Shown one piece after another: positions 1 through 6,910 of a DNA stretch of 8,031 nt. Source of the stretch: DASPJL01 sp035628645 (GTDB lineage: Bacteria; Bacteroidota; Bacteroidia; Cytophagales; Cyclobacteriaceae); contig DASPJL010000039.1 of NCBI GenBank assembly GCA_035628645.1, positions 1 to 8,031 on the forward strand, in the 5' to 3' direction. Below the pieces are notes generated by a model. The model did no database searches. It had not been told where the DNA came from and was given only the letters and a program-made list of their open reading frames with translations. Position numbers and translations under genes: made by a program. How positions within the stretch are numbered: the first letter of the stretch is position 1; each line of letters begins with the position of its first letter.

Positions 1-534
1 GACAAAAAAACCATTTTAGTAATCGGCGGAAGCCTGGGCGCAAGAACAATAAATGAAAGCATAGCCGGATCAGTTGAAAAGCTGAAAGAAGCCGGCATTC
101 AGGTGGTTTGGCAAACTGGCAAATTGTTCTACGAACAAGCGCTGGAAATTCAAAAAGGAAATCCGGAGGTAATAAAAGCCTTTGATTTTATAAACCGGAT
201 GGATCTTGCTTATGCGGTAGCAGATGTAGTGGTGTCAAGAGCAGGGGCACTTTCTGTATCAGAATTGTGCCTGATTGGAAAAGCTTCAATCCTGGTTCCT
301 TCTCCAAATGTAGCCGAAGACCATCAGACTAAAAATGCAATGTCACTGGTAAATAAAAATGCGGCGTTGTTGGTGAAAGATGTAGACGCAAGAAATACTT
401 TGGTGGAAGGCGCCATAGCATTACTTAAGGATGAAGGCAAAAAGAAAACGCTTAGCGAGAATATTAAAAAGTTGGCAAAACCTGATGCAGCAAAGGTGAT
501 TGCCGATCATGTGATAAGTTTAATTAAAAGATAA
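1..534 (+). CDS. murG: MurG, UDP-GlcNAc:lipid I N-acetylglucosaminyltransferase (C-terminal half, 5' end outside window)
   Basis: MurG transfers GlcNAc from UDP-GlcNAc to lipid I at the inner face of the cytoplasmic membrane, making lipid II. The reading frame is open from base 1, so the gene is cut by the window edge; 177 residues are visible, roughly half of the usual 350-370. The fragment begins at the C-terminal nucleotide-binding domain: GGSLGAR at visible residues 9-15 is the family's glycine-rich loop, SRAGALSVSE at 79-88 is the UDP-GlcNAc-contacting segment, and PSPNVAEDHQTKNA at 100-113 matches the conserved P-x-P-x4-DHQ-x2-NA motif. A GTG at 103 could be mistaken for a start, but the conserved loop lies upstream of it. 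It stops 11 bp before murC, consistent with one dcw operon. Identification is confident from motifs and neighbours together. Confidence 0.95.
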   Translation, partial: DKKTILVIGGSLGARTINESIAGSVEKLKEAGIQVVWQTGKLFYEQALEIQKGNPEVIKAFDFINRMDLAYAVADVVVSRAGALSVSELCLIGKASILVPSPNVAEDHQTKNAMSLVNKNAALLVKDVDARNTLVEGAIALLKDEGKKKTLSENIKKLAKPDAAKVIADHVISLIKR

Positions 535-545
535 CAACCATAGCC

Positions 546-1928
546 GTGAAGTTAGAAGATATAAATAATGTTTATTTTTTAGGATTAGGAGGAATAGGAA
601 TGAGCGCTCTTGCCAGATGGTTCAAGGCACAGGGATTTCATGTTCATGGTTACGACAGAACGCAAACGCATTTAACAGAACAATTGGAGCATGAGGGGAT
701 AAAAATCCATTATGAAGATTCAATTAAAAACATTCCAAGCAATATTAAGTCGGACAAACACCATACGCTGGTAATTTATACACCTGCCATTCCAAAGGAT
801 CACCAGGAATTTTCCTTCTTAAAGATCAATGGTTATGAAATTAAAAAAAGGTCGGAAGTATTAGGAATCTTAACGCACAACAAATTTACCATTGCCGTTG
901 CCGGTACGCACGGTAAAACCACAACCAGTTCAATGATTGCCCATATTCTCAGGTATTCGGGAGTAGATAGCGCTGCATTCTTAGGGGGAATTACTCAGAA
1001 TTATGGAACAAACTTCTTAATCAACAATGCTGAAGATGCTCCTGTGGTAGTGGAGGCGGATGAATACGACCGTTCTTTTCTGACATTAAGCCCTAATATA
1101 GCGATCATCACTTCTACGGATGCCGATCACCTGGATATTTATGGAGAAAAGGAAGAAGTACTTAAATCCTTCAATGAATTCGCCAGCAAAGTAAAAGAAG
1201 ACGGAAAGCTTTTTATTCATAGTGAAGTAAGCCTGGAAAAAGGCTCGCCTGAAAAAACCAAAACCTATTCCCTTGATTCGGGAAATTTCACGGCAAGAAA
1301 TGTGACTATCCAAAAAGGTAATTTTCATTATGCCCTCAACAAGGATGGCCAAAATCTTGGAGAAATCATTCTACAGGTTCCCGGATTCCATAACGTTGAA
1401 AACTCCCTTGCTGCGATAGCGACTGCATTGGAACTCAATATCAGCTTTGAAAAAATACAGGGTGCGCTGGCTTCCTACAAAGGGGTAAAGCGTCGTTTCG
1501 AATATATTCTCAGAACAGATAAAATCATTCAAATAGATGATTATGCACATCACCCCACAGAATTAAATGCATTTATAAAATCTGCAAAGGCAATTTATCC
1601 CGACAAAAAACTTACGGTTGTATTCCAGCCGCACTTATTTAGCAGGACACGTGATTTTGTGGTGGAATTTGCCGAAAGCCTGAGTCTTGCCGACGAAGTA
1701 CTGTTGCTTGACATCTATCCGGCCAGGGAATTACCAATTGAAGGAATCAGTTCACAAATTATTTTTGATAAAATAAAGATTGAAAACAAACAGCTTTGCA
1801 GAAAAGCCCAGATAACAGACATTATTCAAAACGGTGATTATGAAGTAATCGCAACTGTAGGTGCTGGCGATATTGACCAATTGATTGATCCTATTAAAAA
1901 CATTTTAACCTCTAAATACAATGTTTAA
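546..1928 (+). CDS. murC: MurC, UDP-N-acetylmuramate--L-alanine ligase
   Basis: This cytoplasmic ATP-dependent ligase adds L-alanine to UDP-MurNAc, the first step of peptide stem assembly. At 460 aa it has the normal full length. Visible features in order: an N-terminal Rossmann-like UDP-binding motif FLGLGGIGMSALA (residues 11-23), the Mur ligase P-loop GTHGKTTT (120-127), EADEYDRSF (170-178), DADHLDIYG (192-200), HNVENSLAA (282-290), DDYAHHPTE (331-339), QPHLFSRT (361-368) and a C-terminal TVGAGDID (438-445). DDYAHHPTE and the HLFSRT segment mark it as MurC rather than MurD, MurE or MurF. The start is GTG: an in-frame stop at 525-527 rules out an upstream ATG, and the next ATG (residue 19) would cut through the nucleotide-binding loop. 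No Shine-Dalgarno is seen. Its last 8 bases (ATGTTTAA) are shared with ftsQ, suggesting translational coupling. Confidence 0.97.
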   Translation: MKLEDINNVYFLGLGGIGMSALARWFKAQGFHVHGYDRTQTHLTEQLEHEGIKIHYEDSIKNIPSNIKSDKHHTLVIYTPAIPKDHQEFSFLKINGYEIKKRSEVLGILTHNKFTIAVAGTHGKTTTSSMIAHILRYSGVDSAAFLGGITQNYGTNFLINNAEDAPVVVEADEYDRSFLTLSPNIAIITSTDADHLDIYGEKEEVLKSFNEFASKVKEDGKLFIHSEVSLEKGSPEKTKTYSLDSGNFTARNVTIQKGNFHYALNKDGQNLGEIILQVPGFHNVENSLAAIATALELNISFEKIQGALASYKGVKRRFEYILRTDKIIQIDDYAHHPTELNAFIKSAKAIYPDKKLTVVFQPHLFSRTRDFVVEFAESLSLADEVLLLDIYPARELPIEGISSQIIFDKIKIENKQLCRKAQITDIIQNGDYEVIATVGAGDIDQLIDPIKNILTSKYNV

Positions 1929-2682
1929 AAAATTCCGGATTAAAAGAGGCGTATTTGTTTTTGCAGGCTGTATAATGTTATTCAGCCTTATTGGCTTTGT
2001 AGAAAAAAAGCATGATGACCGTGTTTGCAAAAAAGTCATTATCAACGTCAATAATGAGTTTGAAAATTATTTTGTTGACCAATTGGACATCCAATACCTG
2101 ATAAGGGCTGCCCATTCAGGAAACATTATCGGACAAAAATTTTCTTCTCTAAATCTTAAATACCTCGAAGAAAAAATTGAGACGAACAATTTTGTAAAAG
2201 ATGCACAAGTTTTCAATGATTTAAGAGGAAACCTGGTCATCAACGTAGATCAGATGCGACCTATGGCCAGACTTATAAACCATTTTGGAGGAGGGGCTTA
2301 CATTAGCACAGACGCTACTGTTTTACCGCTTTCTTCAAAATTTGCTTCCAGGGTAATTATAATCGGCGGCCCCTATGTCAAATATATTACAGATTCTTTT
2401 CTAAAAAAGGAGGAAGGACAAACGCTGCTTAAAATGCTTGACCATATAGAATCCGATCCTTTCTTAAAGGCCCAGATAGCACAAATGGATATAAATAGTG
2501 TAGGAGAAATAACGCTTTTTCCACAGATTGGAAAGCAATACATAGAGTTTGGAACTACAAAGGATTATGAGTTAAAATTCAGGAAATTAAAGGCTTTCTA
2601 TAAGAAAATCCTTCCGGTAAAAGGATGGGGAAGTTATGAAAAAATAAGTTTGAAGTATGAAAATCAAATAGTTTGTGAATAA
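1921..2682 (+). CDS. ftsQ: FtsQ/DivIB-type cell division protein
   Basis: FtsQ is a single-pass inner membrane protein that links early and late divisome components through FtsB/FtsL; this role is inferred from the family and position. The 253-aa product has a short basic cytoplasmic start (KKFRIKR, residues 3-9), one hydrophobic membrane segment at about 11-27, and a periplasmic remainder. Residues about 36-111 read as a POTRA-like domain ending in a beta strand followed by RPMARL (113-118), the usual junction to the beta domain in this family. A YISTDATVLPL stretch (127-137) resembles the next conserved block. FtsQ sequences diverge strongly, so the call rests on topology, these weak motifs and above all the position between murC and ftsA. 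The ATG overlaps the murC stop by 8 bp. No ddl gene precedes it, unlike in many Proteobacteria. Confidence 0.9.
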   Translation: MFKKFRIKRGVFVFAGCIMLFSLIGFVEKKHDDRVCKKVIINVNNEFENYFVDQLDIQYLIRAAHSGNIIGQKFSSLNLKYLEEKIETNNFVKDAQVFNDLRGNLVINVDQMRPMARLINHFGGGAYISTDATVLPLSSKFASRVIIIGGPYVKYITDSFLKKEEGQTLLKMLDHIESDPFLKAQIAQMDINSVGEITLFPQIGKQYIEFGTTKDYELKFRKLKAFYKKILPVKGWGSYEKISLKYENQIVCE

Positions 2683-2692
2683 AAATAAAGAT

Positions 2693-4000
2693 ATGCAACA
2701 AGATAAAATTATCGTCGGTCTTGACATTGGAACAACAAAGATTTGTGCCATTGTCGGAAAATTAAATGAGTATGGCAAACTGGAAGTCCTAGGCATGGGT
2801 AAATCTGTTTCAGACGGCGTTATCCGAGGCATAGTCACAAATATTGACAAAACAGTAACTGCTATACAAAGGGCAATTTCAGATGCAGAGGAGAATTCCG
2901 GGATAAATATACGTGTGGTAAATGTTGGCATAGCAGGACAGCATATTAAAAGCAGTATGCATCATGGCAGTATTACCCGTACGAGCTATGAAGAAGAAAT
3001 TACTATAGAAGATATCACAAGGCTAACCAACGACATGTACAGGATTGTCATTCCCCCGGGAAGCGAAATTATACATGTGATGCCCCAGGATTATATTGTT
3101 GACTATGAGGAGGGAATTAAAGATCCTGTAGGAATGTCAGGAATAAGGCTGGAGGCTGACTTTCACGTAATTACTGCACAAACTAATGCGATTAATAATG
3201 TAAATAAATGTATCCGAAGGGCAGGACTTGAAATTGAAAACCTGATACTTGAACCTTTGGCTTCCAGCATGGCGGTGCTTAGTGACGAAGAGAAAGAAGC
3301 AGGTGTTGTGATTGTTGATATCGGAGGCGGCACTACCGACATCGCTATTTTCCATGACAACATTATTCGTCATACAGCGGTCATTCCTTTTGGAGGGGAC
3401 ATTATTACCAATGACATCAAACAGGGTTGTATGGTAATGCAAAACCAGGCGGAATTGCTTAAAATAAAATTTGGAAAGGCCATTGCAGAAGAAGCCAATC
3501 CAAATGAAATCATCTCAATTCCCGGCTTAAGGAATCGTCCTCCAAAAGAGATATCTATCAAAAACCTGGCGCATATTATTGAAGCCAGGATGGAAGAAAT
3601 CATTGAATTGGTGCATTCAGAAATCATTACCTCAGGCTATGAAAATAGACTTGCAGGAGGCATAGTGATAACTGGCGGTGGTTCTCAACTTCAGAATTTA
3701 AAACAATTGGTGGAGTTTATGACCGGCATGGATGTTCGTATCGGCTATCCTAATGAACATTTAGGGAAGAGCAAAGTAGAAGCAGTAAAAAGTCCAATGT
3801 ATGCAACTACAATAGGACTGGTACTAGCTGGTTTCAGAGCGCTTGACGACAGAGATAACAGGTACAATCAGGCAAAAACAGTATCCTCAAATCACAAGGC
3901 AGTAAAAAAGGAAAACTTAAGTGGTGACTTTTTTAAGAAAATAATTGACAAGACCAAGGGTCTGTTGATAGATGACTTTGAAGGAAAGTCTGGTTATTAA
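2693..4000 (+). CDS. ftsA: FtsA, actin-like cell division ATPase and FtsZ membrane tether
   Basis: FtsA binds the FtsZ tail and anchors the ring to the cytoplasmic membrane. With the ATG at 2693 the protein has 435 aa. Actin/Hsp70-fold motifs are present: phosphate-1 GLDIGTTKI (residues 9-17), phosphate-2 VDIGGGTTDI (208-217) and the adenosine motif GGIVITGGGSQL (322-333). The SHS2/1C insert follows the first motif, including VGIAGQH near 78-84. The last ~25 residues (DFFKKIIDKTKGLLIDDF, from about 412) look like the amphipathic membrane-targeting helix. A GTG at 2675 in the same frame would add six residues (NKNKD) and create an 8-bp overlap with ftsQ; I prefer ATG 2693 because known Bacteroidota FtsA proteins, from memory, have about seven residues before VGLDIG, but the GTG mirrors the 8-bp murC/ftsQ overlap and cannot be excluded. 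Confidence 0.96.
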   Translation: MQQDKIIVGLDIGTTKICAIVGKLNEYGKLEVLGMGKSVSDGVIRGIVTNIDKTVTAIQRAISDAEENSGINIRVVNVGIAGQHIKSSMHHGSITRTSYEEEITIEDITRLTNDMYRIVIPPGSEIIHVMPQDYIVDYEEGIKDPVGMSGIRLEADFHVITAQTNAINNVNKCIRRAGLEIENLILEPLASSMAVLSDEEKEAGVVIVDIGGGTTDIAIFHDNIIRHTAVIPFGGDIITNDIKQGCMVMQNQAELLKIKFGKAIAEEANPNEIISIPGLRNRPPKEISIKNLAHIIEARMEEIIELVHSEIITSGYENRLAGGIVITGGGSQLQNLKQLVEFMTGMDVRIGYPNEHLGKSKVEAVKSPMYATTIGLVLAGFRALDDRDNRYNQAKTVSSNHKAVKKENLSGDFFKKIIDKTKGLLIDDFEGKSGY

Positions 4001-4045
4001 ATAATGTTAAATAAACTTTTCACCCATCCTAAAACAAAATCAACC

Positions 4046-5533
4046 ATGTTTGAAAATCATTATAAGTTTGAGATCCCCACTCATCATAAGTCCATCATCA
4101 AAGTGATCGGCGTAGGCGGGGGCGGAAGCAACGCCGTAAACCACATGTACAATCAAGGCATTAAAGATGTGGAATTTGTTGTATGTAATACTGACTCCCA
4201 AGCCCTGAAAAATAGTCCTATCCCTTACAAACTTCAAATAGGAACCAACCTTACAGAAGGGCTAGGCGCCGGAGCAAATCCTGAAAAAGGTAAAAATGCA
4301 GCTTTGGAAAGCAAAGAAGATATAAGGGAATTGTTAAGCGACAACACCAAAATGGTTTTTATAACTGCCGGAATGGGCGGTGGAACTGGTACAGGGGCTG
4401 CTCCCGTAATCGCTAAAGTGGCAAAGGAACTTGACATCCTTACTGTAGGAATCGTTACTGCGCCTTTCTCATTTGAAGGAAAAAGAAAGATAACGCAAGC
4501 CGAAGCCGGAATAAATGACATGAAGCAATATTGCGACACGGTTTTAGTAATATCCAATGATAAGTTAAGGGAAATCTATGGAAATCTTCCAGTAAGCCGC
4601 GCATTTGCGGAAGCAGATAACATCTTAACCACAGCAGCAAAAGGAATCGCTGAGATTATCACTGTTCCAGGCTATGTAAATGTTGACTTTGAAGATGTAA
4701 AAACGGTCATGAAAGATTCAGGCGCGGCCGTAATGGGTTCTGCGCAGACAGAAGGCGAAGGCAGAGCTTTCAGAGCCGCTGAAGAAGCCATTTCAAGTCC
4801 GTTATTAAACAATAAAAATATCCTTGGCGCTCAAAAGATCCTTCTTTCCATCATTTCAGGTGACAAAGCCGAACTTCAGATGGATGAACTTTCTGAAATA
4901 ACTGAATACATCCAGGAAAAAGCAGGAGATGATGCAGAAGTTATTTTTGGTCACGGAATTGACCCTACATTGGGAGAAAGCATAAGAGTAACCGTAATAG
5001 CTACCGGTTTTGAAAATATGCCACTAACCATGGATTCAAAAAGAAAGATTTTTGATTTGGAGTCTAACAAACAGATTAAAAGTTTTCCTGAAAACCATGT
5101 AGCAGCAAAGCCTGTTGAAATGCCAAGAATGCCAGAGCCAAAACCCAATTTTGAATCTCCGAAGCCAATGGAAGAAGAAATACCCAACAGAGTGGTGTTT
5201 AATCTGGAGAACAGCTTTGACTTAATTGAAGATAGTGCTGAGGAAAATGAATCAGCCAATAATCATGTTCCTGACAGAGAGCTTGAGCACAAAAGGAATT
5301 TGTTAAACGAGCAGGCAAGGGACCGCGTGCATAAACTCAAAAGCCTGAGTTCAAGCTATACAGCTAGAAATGATGATTTCAAAGAAAGATTGGAAACACC
5401 GGCTTATTTAAGAAAAAAGGTGGTTTTGCAAAATGTTCAAAATTCTTCTGAAAGCAATCTTTCCCGATATAATCTTAACGATGACAATCAAATATTAGGG
5501 AATAACCGCTTCTTACACGATAATGTAGACTAG
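4046..5533 (+). CDS. ftsZ: FtsZ, tubulin-like cell division GTPase
   Basis: FtsZ polymerises with GTP into the cytokinetic ring at midcell. With ATG 4046 the protein is 495 aa, longer than the ~380-400 of many bacteria because of its tail. Motifs: VIGVGGGGSNAV (about 20-31), NTDSQAL (48-54), the tubulin signature TAGMGGGTGTGAAP (107-120) and the T7 loop NVDFED with N212, D214 and D217 positioned for GTP hydrolysis. After about residue 330 comes a proline- and acid-rich, probably disordered linker, then ETPAYLRKK (450-458), resembling the canonical C-terminal peptide, and a further 37 residues ending FLHDNVD. An in-frame ATG at 4004 would add 14 residues (MLNKLFTHPK...); I chose 4046 because MFENHYKFEIP then aligns with the short N-termini usual in the phylum, leaving a 45-bp gap after ftsA. 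It is the last gene of the cluster. Confidence 0.97.
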   Translation: MFENHYKFEIPTHHKSIIKVIGVGGGGSNAVNHMYNQGIKDVEFVVCNTDSQALKNSPIPYKLQIGTNLTEGLGAGANPEKGKNAALESKEDIRELLSDNTKMVFITAGMGGGTGTGAAPVIAKVAKELDILTVGIVTAPFSFEGKRKITQAEAGINDMKQYCDTVLVISNDKLREIYGNLPVSRAFAEADNILTTAAKGIAEIITVPGYVNVDFEDVKTVMKDSGAAVMGSAQTEGEGRAFRAAEEAISSPLLNNKNILGAQKILLSIISGDKAELQMDELSEITEYIQEKAGDDAEVIFGHGIDPTLGESIRVTVIATGFENMPLTMDSKRKIFDLESNKQIKSFPENHVAAKPVEMPRMPEPKPNFESPKPMEEEIPNRVVFNLENSFDLIEDSAEENESANNHVPDRELEHKRNLLNEQARDRVHKLKSLSSSYTARNDDFKERLETPAYLRKKVVLQNVQNSSESNLSRYNLNDDNQILGNNRFLHDNVD

Positions 5534-5557
5534 ATAATTTTAAAATGTTGGATTATT

Positions 5558-5592
5558 GAATGCTAGAACTTATGTTTTAGCATTCTTTTTTT
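5558..5592 (+). terminator. Intrinsic terminator after ftsZ
   Basis: GAATGCTA (5558-5565) pairs perfectly with TAGCATTC (5578-5585). The stem extends inward through one G-U and three Watson-Crick pairs to a TTAT tetraloop (5570-5573), giving a 12-bp stem. It is followed at once by seven T (5586-5592). It lies 24 bp after the ftsZ stop and so should end the dcw transcript. The T-run overlaps the stop codon (5591-5593) of the convergent flavoprotein gene. On the minus strand the hairpin is followed by a mixed sequence without a T-run, so it is probably a poor terminator in that direction. Confidence 0.88.
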
Positions 5593-6115
5593 ATCCCTTT
5601 ATAATTTGTTCGGCTTGCAGTTCCAGTAATTCATTGTAAAGTTTATGGTTTATTTTATTGTCCTCCATAAATTTTTCTACGGCAGCAAGTTTTACTTTTA
5701 AAGCCAGCACATCCATTCCCAGATAATTAAAAATATCCGTAAGGTGGCTAAGGGCAAGGGCTCCTCCCATCATTCCAGCAGATAATCCAACAAGCGCAGC
5801 CTTTTTATTCCTAAAGCTCTGGGGATATTTCATCCCGTCAATAAAAGCTTTAAGGACACCGGGAAATGAAGAATTGTATTCGGGAACCACAAACACAAAT
5901 TTCTCAGAAGCTTCTATGATCGACCCAAATTTATTAAAGTGTTCGTTTTTGCCTGTTTGCCCATATAAAGCAGTAAACAGAAAATCCACCGGCAGTTCTG
6001 CAAGATCAACAATGACACTCTCCGCCCCCTTTTGTGTTAAAATATTCTGATAATACTTTGTAATGGTAAGGGTAAGAGAGTTTTTCCTGTTTGTGGACGA
6101 GATCAATGTAATCAT
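5591..6115 (-). CDS. NADPH-dependent FMN reductase family flavoprotein (flavodoxin-like fold)
   Basis: This family (NADPH-dependent FMN reductases, including azo- and quinone/chromate-reductase-like enzymes) uses NAD(P)H and bound FMN to reduce flavins, quinones or other small acceptors in the cytoplasm. The 174-aa product has the usual length. The phosphate-binding loop of the FMN site is SSTNRKNS (residues 6-13), close after the first beta strand. The family's most recognisable block, PEYNSSFPGVLKAFIDG (78-94), is intact; its usual form is PEYN-x-S-x-PG-x-LKNAID. A glycine-rich LVGLSAGMMGGALA segment (108-121) is the next conserved strand-loop. The gene faces ftsZ, with 57 bp between the two stops. 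It lies downstream of yceI on the same strand but behind yceI's terminator, so it probably has its own promoter in 6116-6217. Substrate cannot be told from sequence. Confidence 0.88.
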   Translation of the reverse strand: MITLISSTNRKNSLTLTITKYYQNILTQKGAESVIVDLAELPVDFLFTALYGQTGKNEHFNKFGSIIEASEKFVFVVPEYNSSFPGVLKAFIDGMKYPQSFRNKKAALVGLSAGMMGGALALSHLTDIFNYLGMDVLALKVKLAAVEKFMEDNKINHKLYNELLELQAEQIIKG

Positions 6116-6158
6116 TAATTCAACTATTAATAAAACCTATATTCTCTGCAATTTAAAG

Positions 6159-6192
6159 GAAAGGTATTATTTACCCTGAAAACAGGAAGCAA
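6159..6192 (-). promoter_or_regulatory. Possible promoter of the FMN reductase gene
   Basis: On the minus strand TACCTTTC (6159-6166) matches the Bacteroidota -7 consensus TAnnTTTG at all but the last base, and a TTG (6190-6192) lies 23 bp upstream, at the long end of the reported 17-23 bp spacing. It would give a leader of roughly 35-45 nt before the ATG at 6115. Short inverted repeats overlap it (GGTA...TACC 6163-6175; CCTG...CAGG 6175-6186), but their four-base arms may be chance. Weak call, made mainly because the upstream yceI terminator implies a separate promoter here. Confidence 0.3.
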
Positions 6193-6217
6193 TTCACTTT
6201 TTTAGGAGTATTCAAAC

Positions 6218-6244
6218 AAAAAAGCCGGAGTTTCGTCCGGCTTT
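6218..6244 (-). terminator. Intrinsic terminator after yceI
   Basis: Read on the minus strand, a 9-bp perfect stem AAAGCCGGA / TCCGGCTTT (plus-strand arms 6221-6229 and 6236-6244) with a 6-nt loop is followed by a run of six T (complement of A at 6218-6223) whose first three bases belong to the stem. The GC-rich stem core stands out in AT-rich surroundings. It starts 20 bp after the yceI stop and should end the marR-yceI transcript before the FMN reductase gene. On the plus strand the T-run after the stem is only TTT, so it is mainly one-directional. Confidence 0.88.
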
Positions 6245-6264
6245 GAAACTTATTAAATTAAATG

Positions 6265-6879
6265 TTACTTTTTAGCAACTACATCTACGTTCAATTCAAA
6301 GTCATCATAGATTGCTTTGTCTCCAAGATTATCAAAGAAACTTGTTGATCCATAACGCACATCATATTTACTTCTATCAATTTTAAACGAGGCTTTAACG
6401 TTTACGTTTTTCTTTTCTACCGTAACTGTTGCAGGAACTGTCACCTCGTTTGTAGTTTTTTTGATGGTCAGTTTTCCAGTCAGTTCATAGTTAGGCTGAC
6501 CCGCTGCTGCATTGGCAATTGGTTTAGCTGAAGTAACTTCAAAATTTGAAGTGGGATATTTCTCAACGCCAAAGAAATCATCTGATTTTAAGTGAGTAAC
6601 TAACTTTTTGTTATATTCTGCATCTTTTAAATCTTCAACTACAATGGAAGTCATGTCTATAACAATATTTCCACCTTTTAAAGAATTTCCTTCCACATGG
6701 ATTTCACCACCTTTTACACTCACTGTACCGTTATGTTGTCCTGTTACCTTTTTTGCCAACCAGTTTACTGAACTTTGACCAGGAACAACTTTAAAAGTAG
6801 ATGAAGCTGGCTTTGTTGTAAACGCAGCAGCAAAAATTACCAAAGCTACTATAGCAAGAATTGAATTTACTTTTTTCAT
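6265..6879 (-). CDS. YceI-family secreted protein (lipocalin-like, putative lipid/polyisoprenoid binding)
   Basis: YceI-domain proteins form a lipocalin-like beta barrel; characterised members bind polyisoprenoids such as ubiquinone-like lipids, and the family is often linked to stress or isoprenoid-quinone biology. The 204-aa product has a basic start (MKK), a hydrophobic stretch at about 7-20 and a small-residue region after it, a typical Sec signal peptide; there is no lipobox cysteine, so export to the periplasm or beyond is predicted. Family blocks are visible: SSVNWLAKKVTGQHNGTV (36-53), HLKSDDFFGVEKYPTSNF (96-113), LTIKKTTNEVTVPA (137-150) and FKIDRSKYDVRYGS (165-178), with the domain running to the end. 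The gene follows marR by 31 bp with no TAnnTTTG element in the gap, so it is likely co-transcribed and controlled by that regulator. The bound ligand is unknown. Confidence 0.92.
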   Translation of the reverse strand: MKKVNSILAIVALVIFAAAFTTKPASSTFKVVPGQSSVNWLAKKVTGQHNGTVSVKGGEIHVEGNSLKGGNIVIDMTSIVVEDLKDAEYNKKLVTHLKSDDFFGVEKYPTSNFEVTSAKPIANAAAGQPNYELTGKLTIKKTTNEVTVPATVTVEKKNVNVKASFKIDRSKYDVRYGSTSFFDNLGDKAIYDDFELNVDVVAKK

Positions 6880-6910
6880 TTTAATTAATTTAAAGAGAAT
6901 TTTAATTGTT

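Noticed and set aside
103..534. GTG at 103 as the start of a 143-aa protein
   Set aside because: The same frame is open to base 1 and carries the MurG GGSLGAR loop upstream, so this is an internal valine codon of a truncated murG.
3971..3982. TGACTTTG near the ftsA end as an internal ftsZ promoter
   Set aside because: It differs from TAnnTTTG at the important second base, and no TTG lies at an acceptable distance upstream.
4951..5259. Minus-strand 102-aa open frame inside ftsZ
   Set aside because: It is antisense to the FtsZ core end and linker and has low-complexity Ser/Leu/Gly composition with no recognisable domain. Other minus-strand frames inside murC, ftsQ, ftsA and ftsZ were dismissed for the same reason.
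6163..6186. Short inverted repeats before the FMN reductase gene as a second operator
   Set aside because: The arms are only four bases and unlike the marR palindrome; such repeats are expected by chance in AT-rich sequence.
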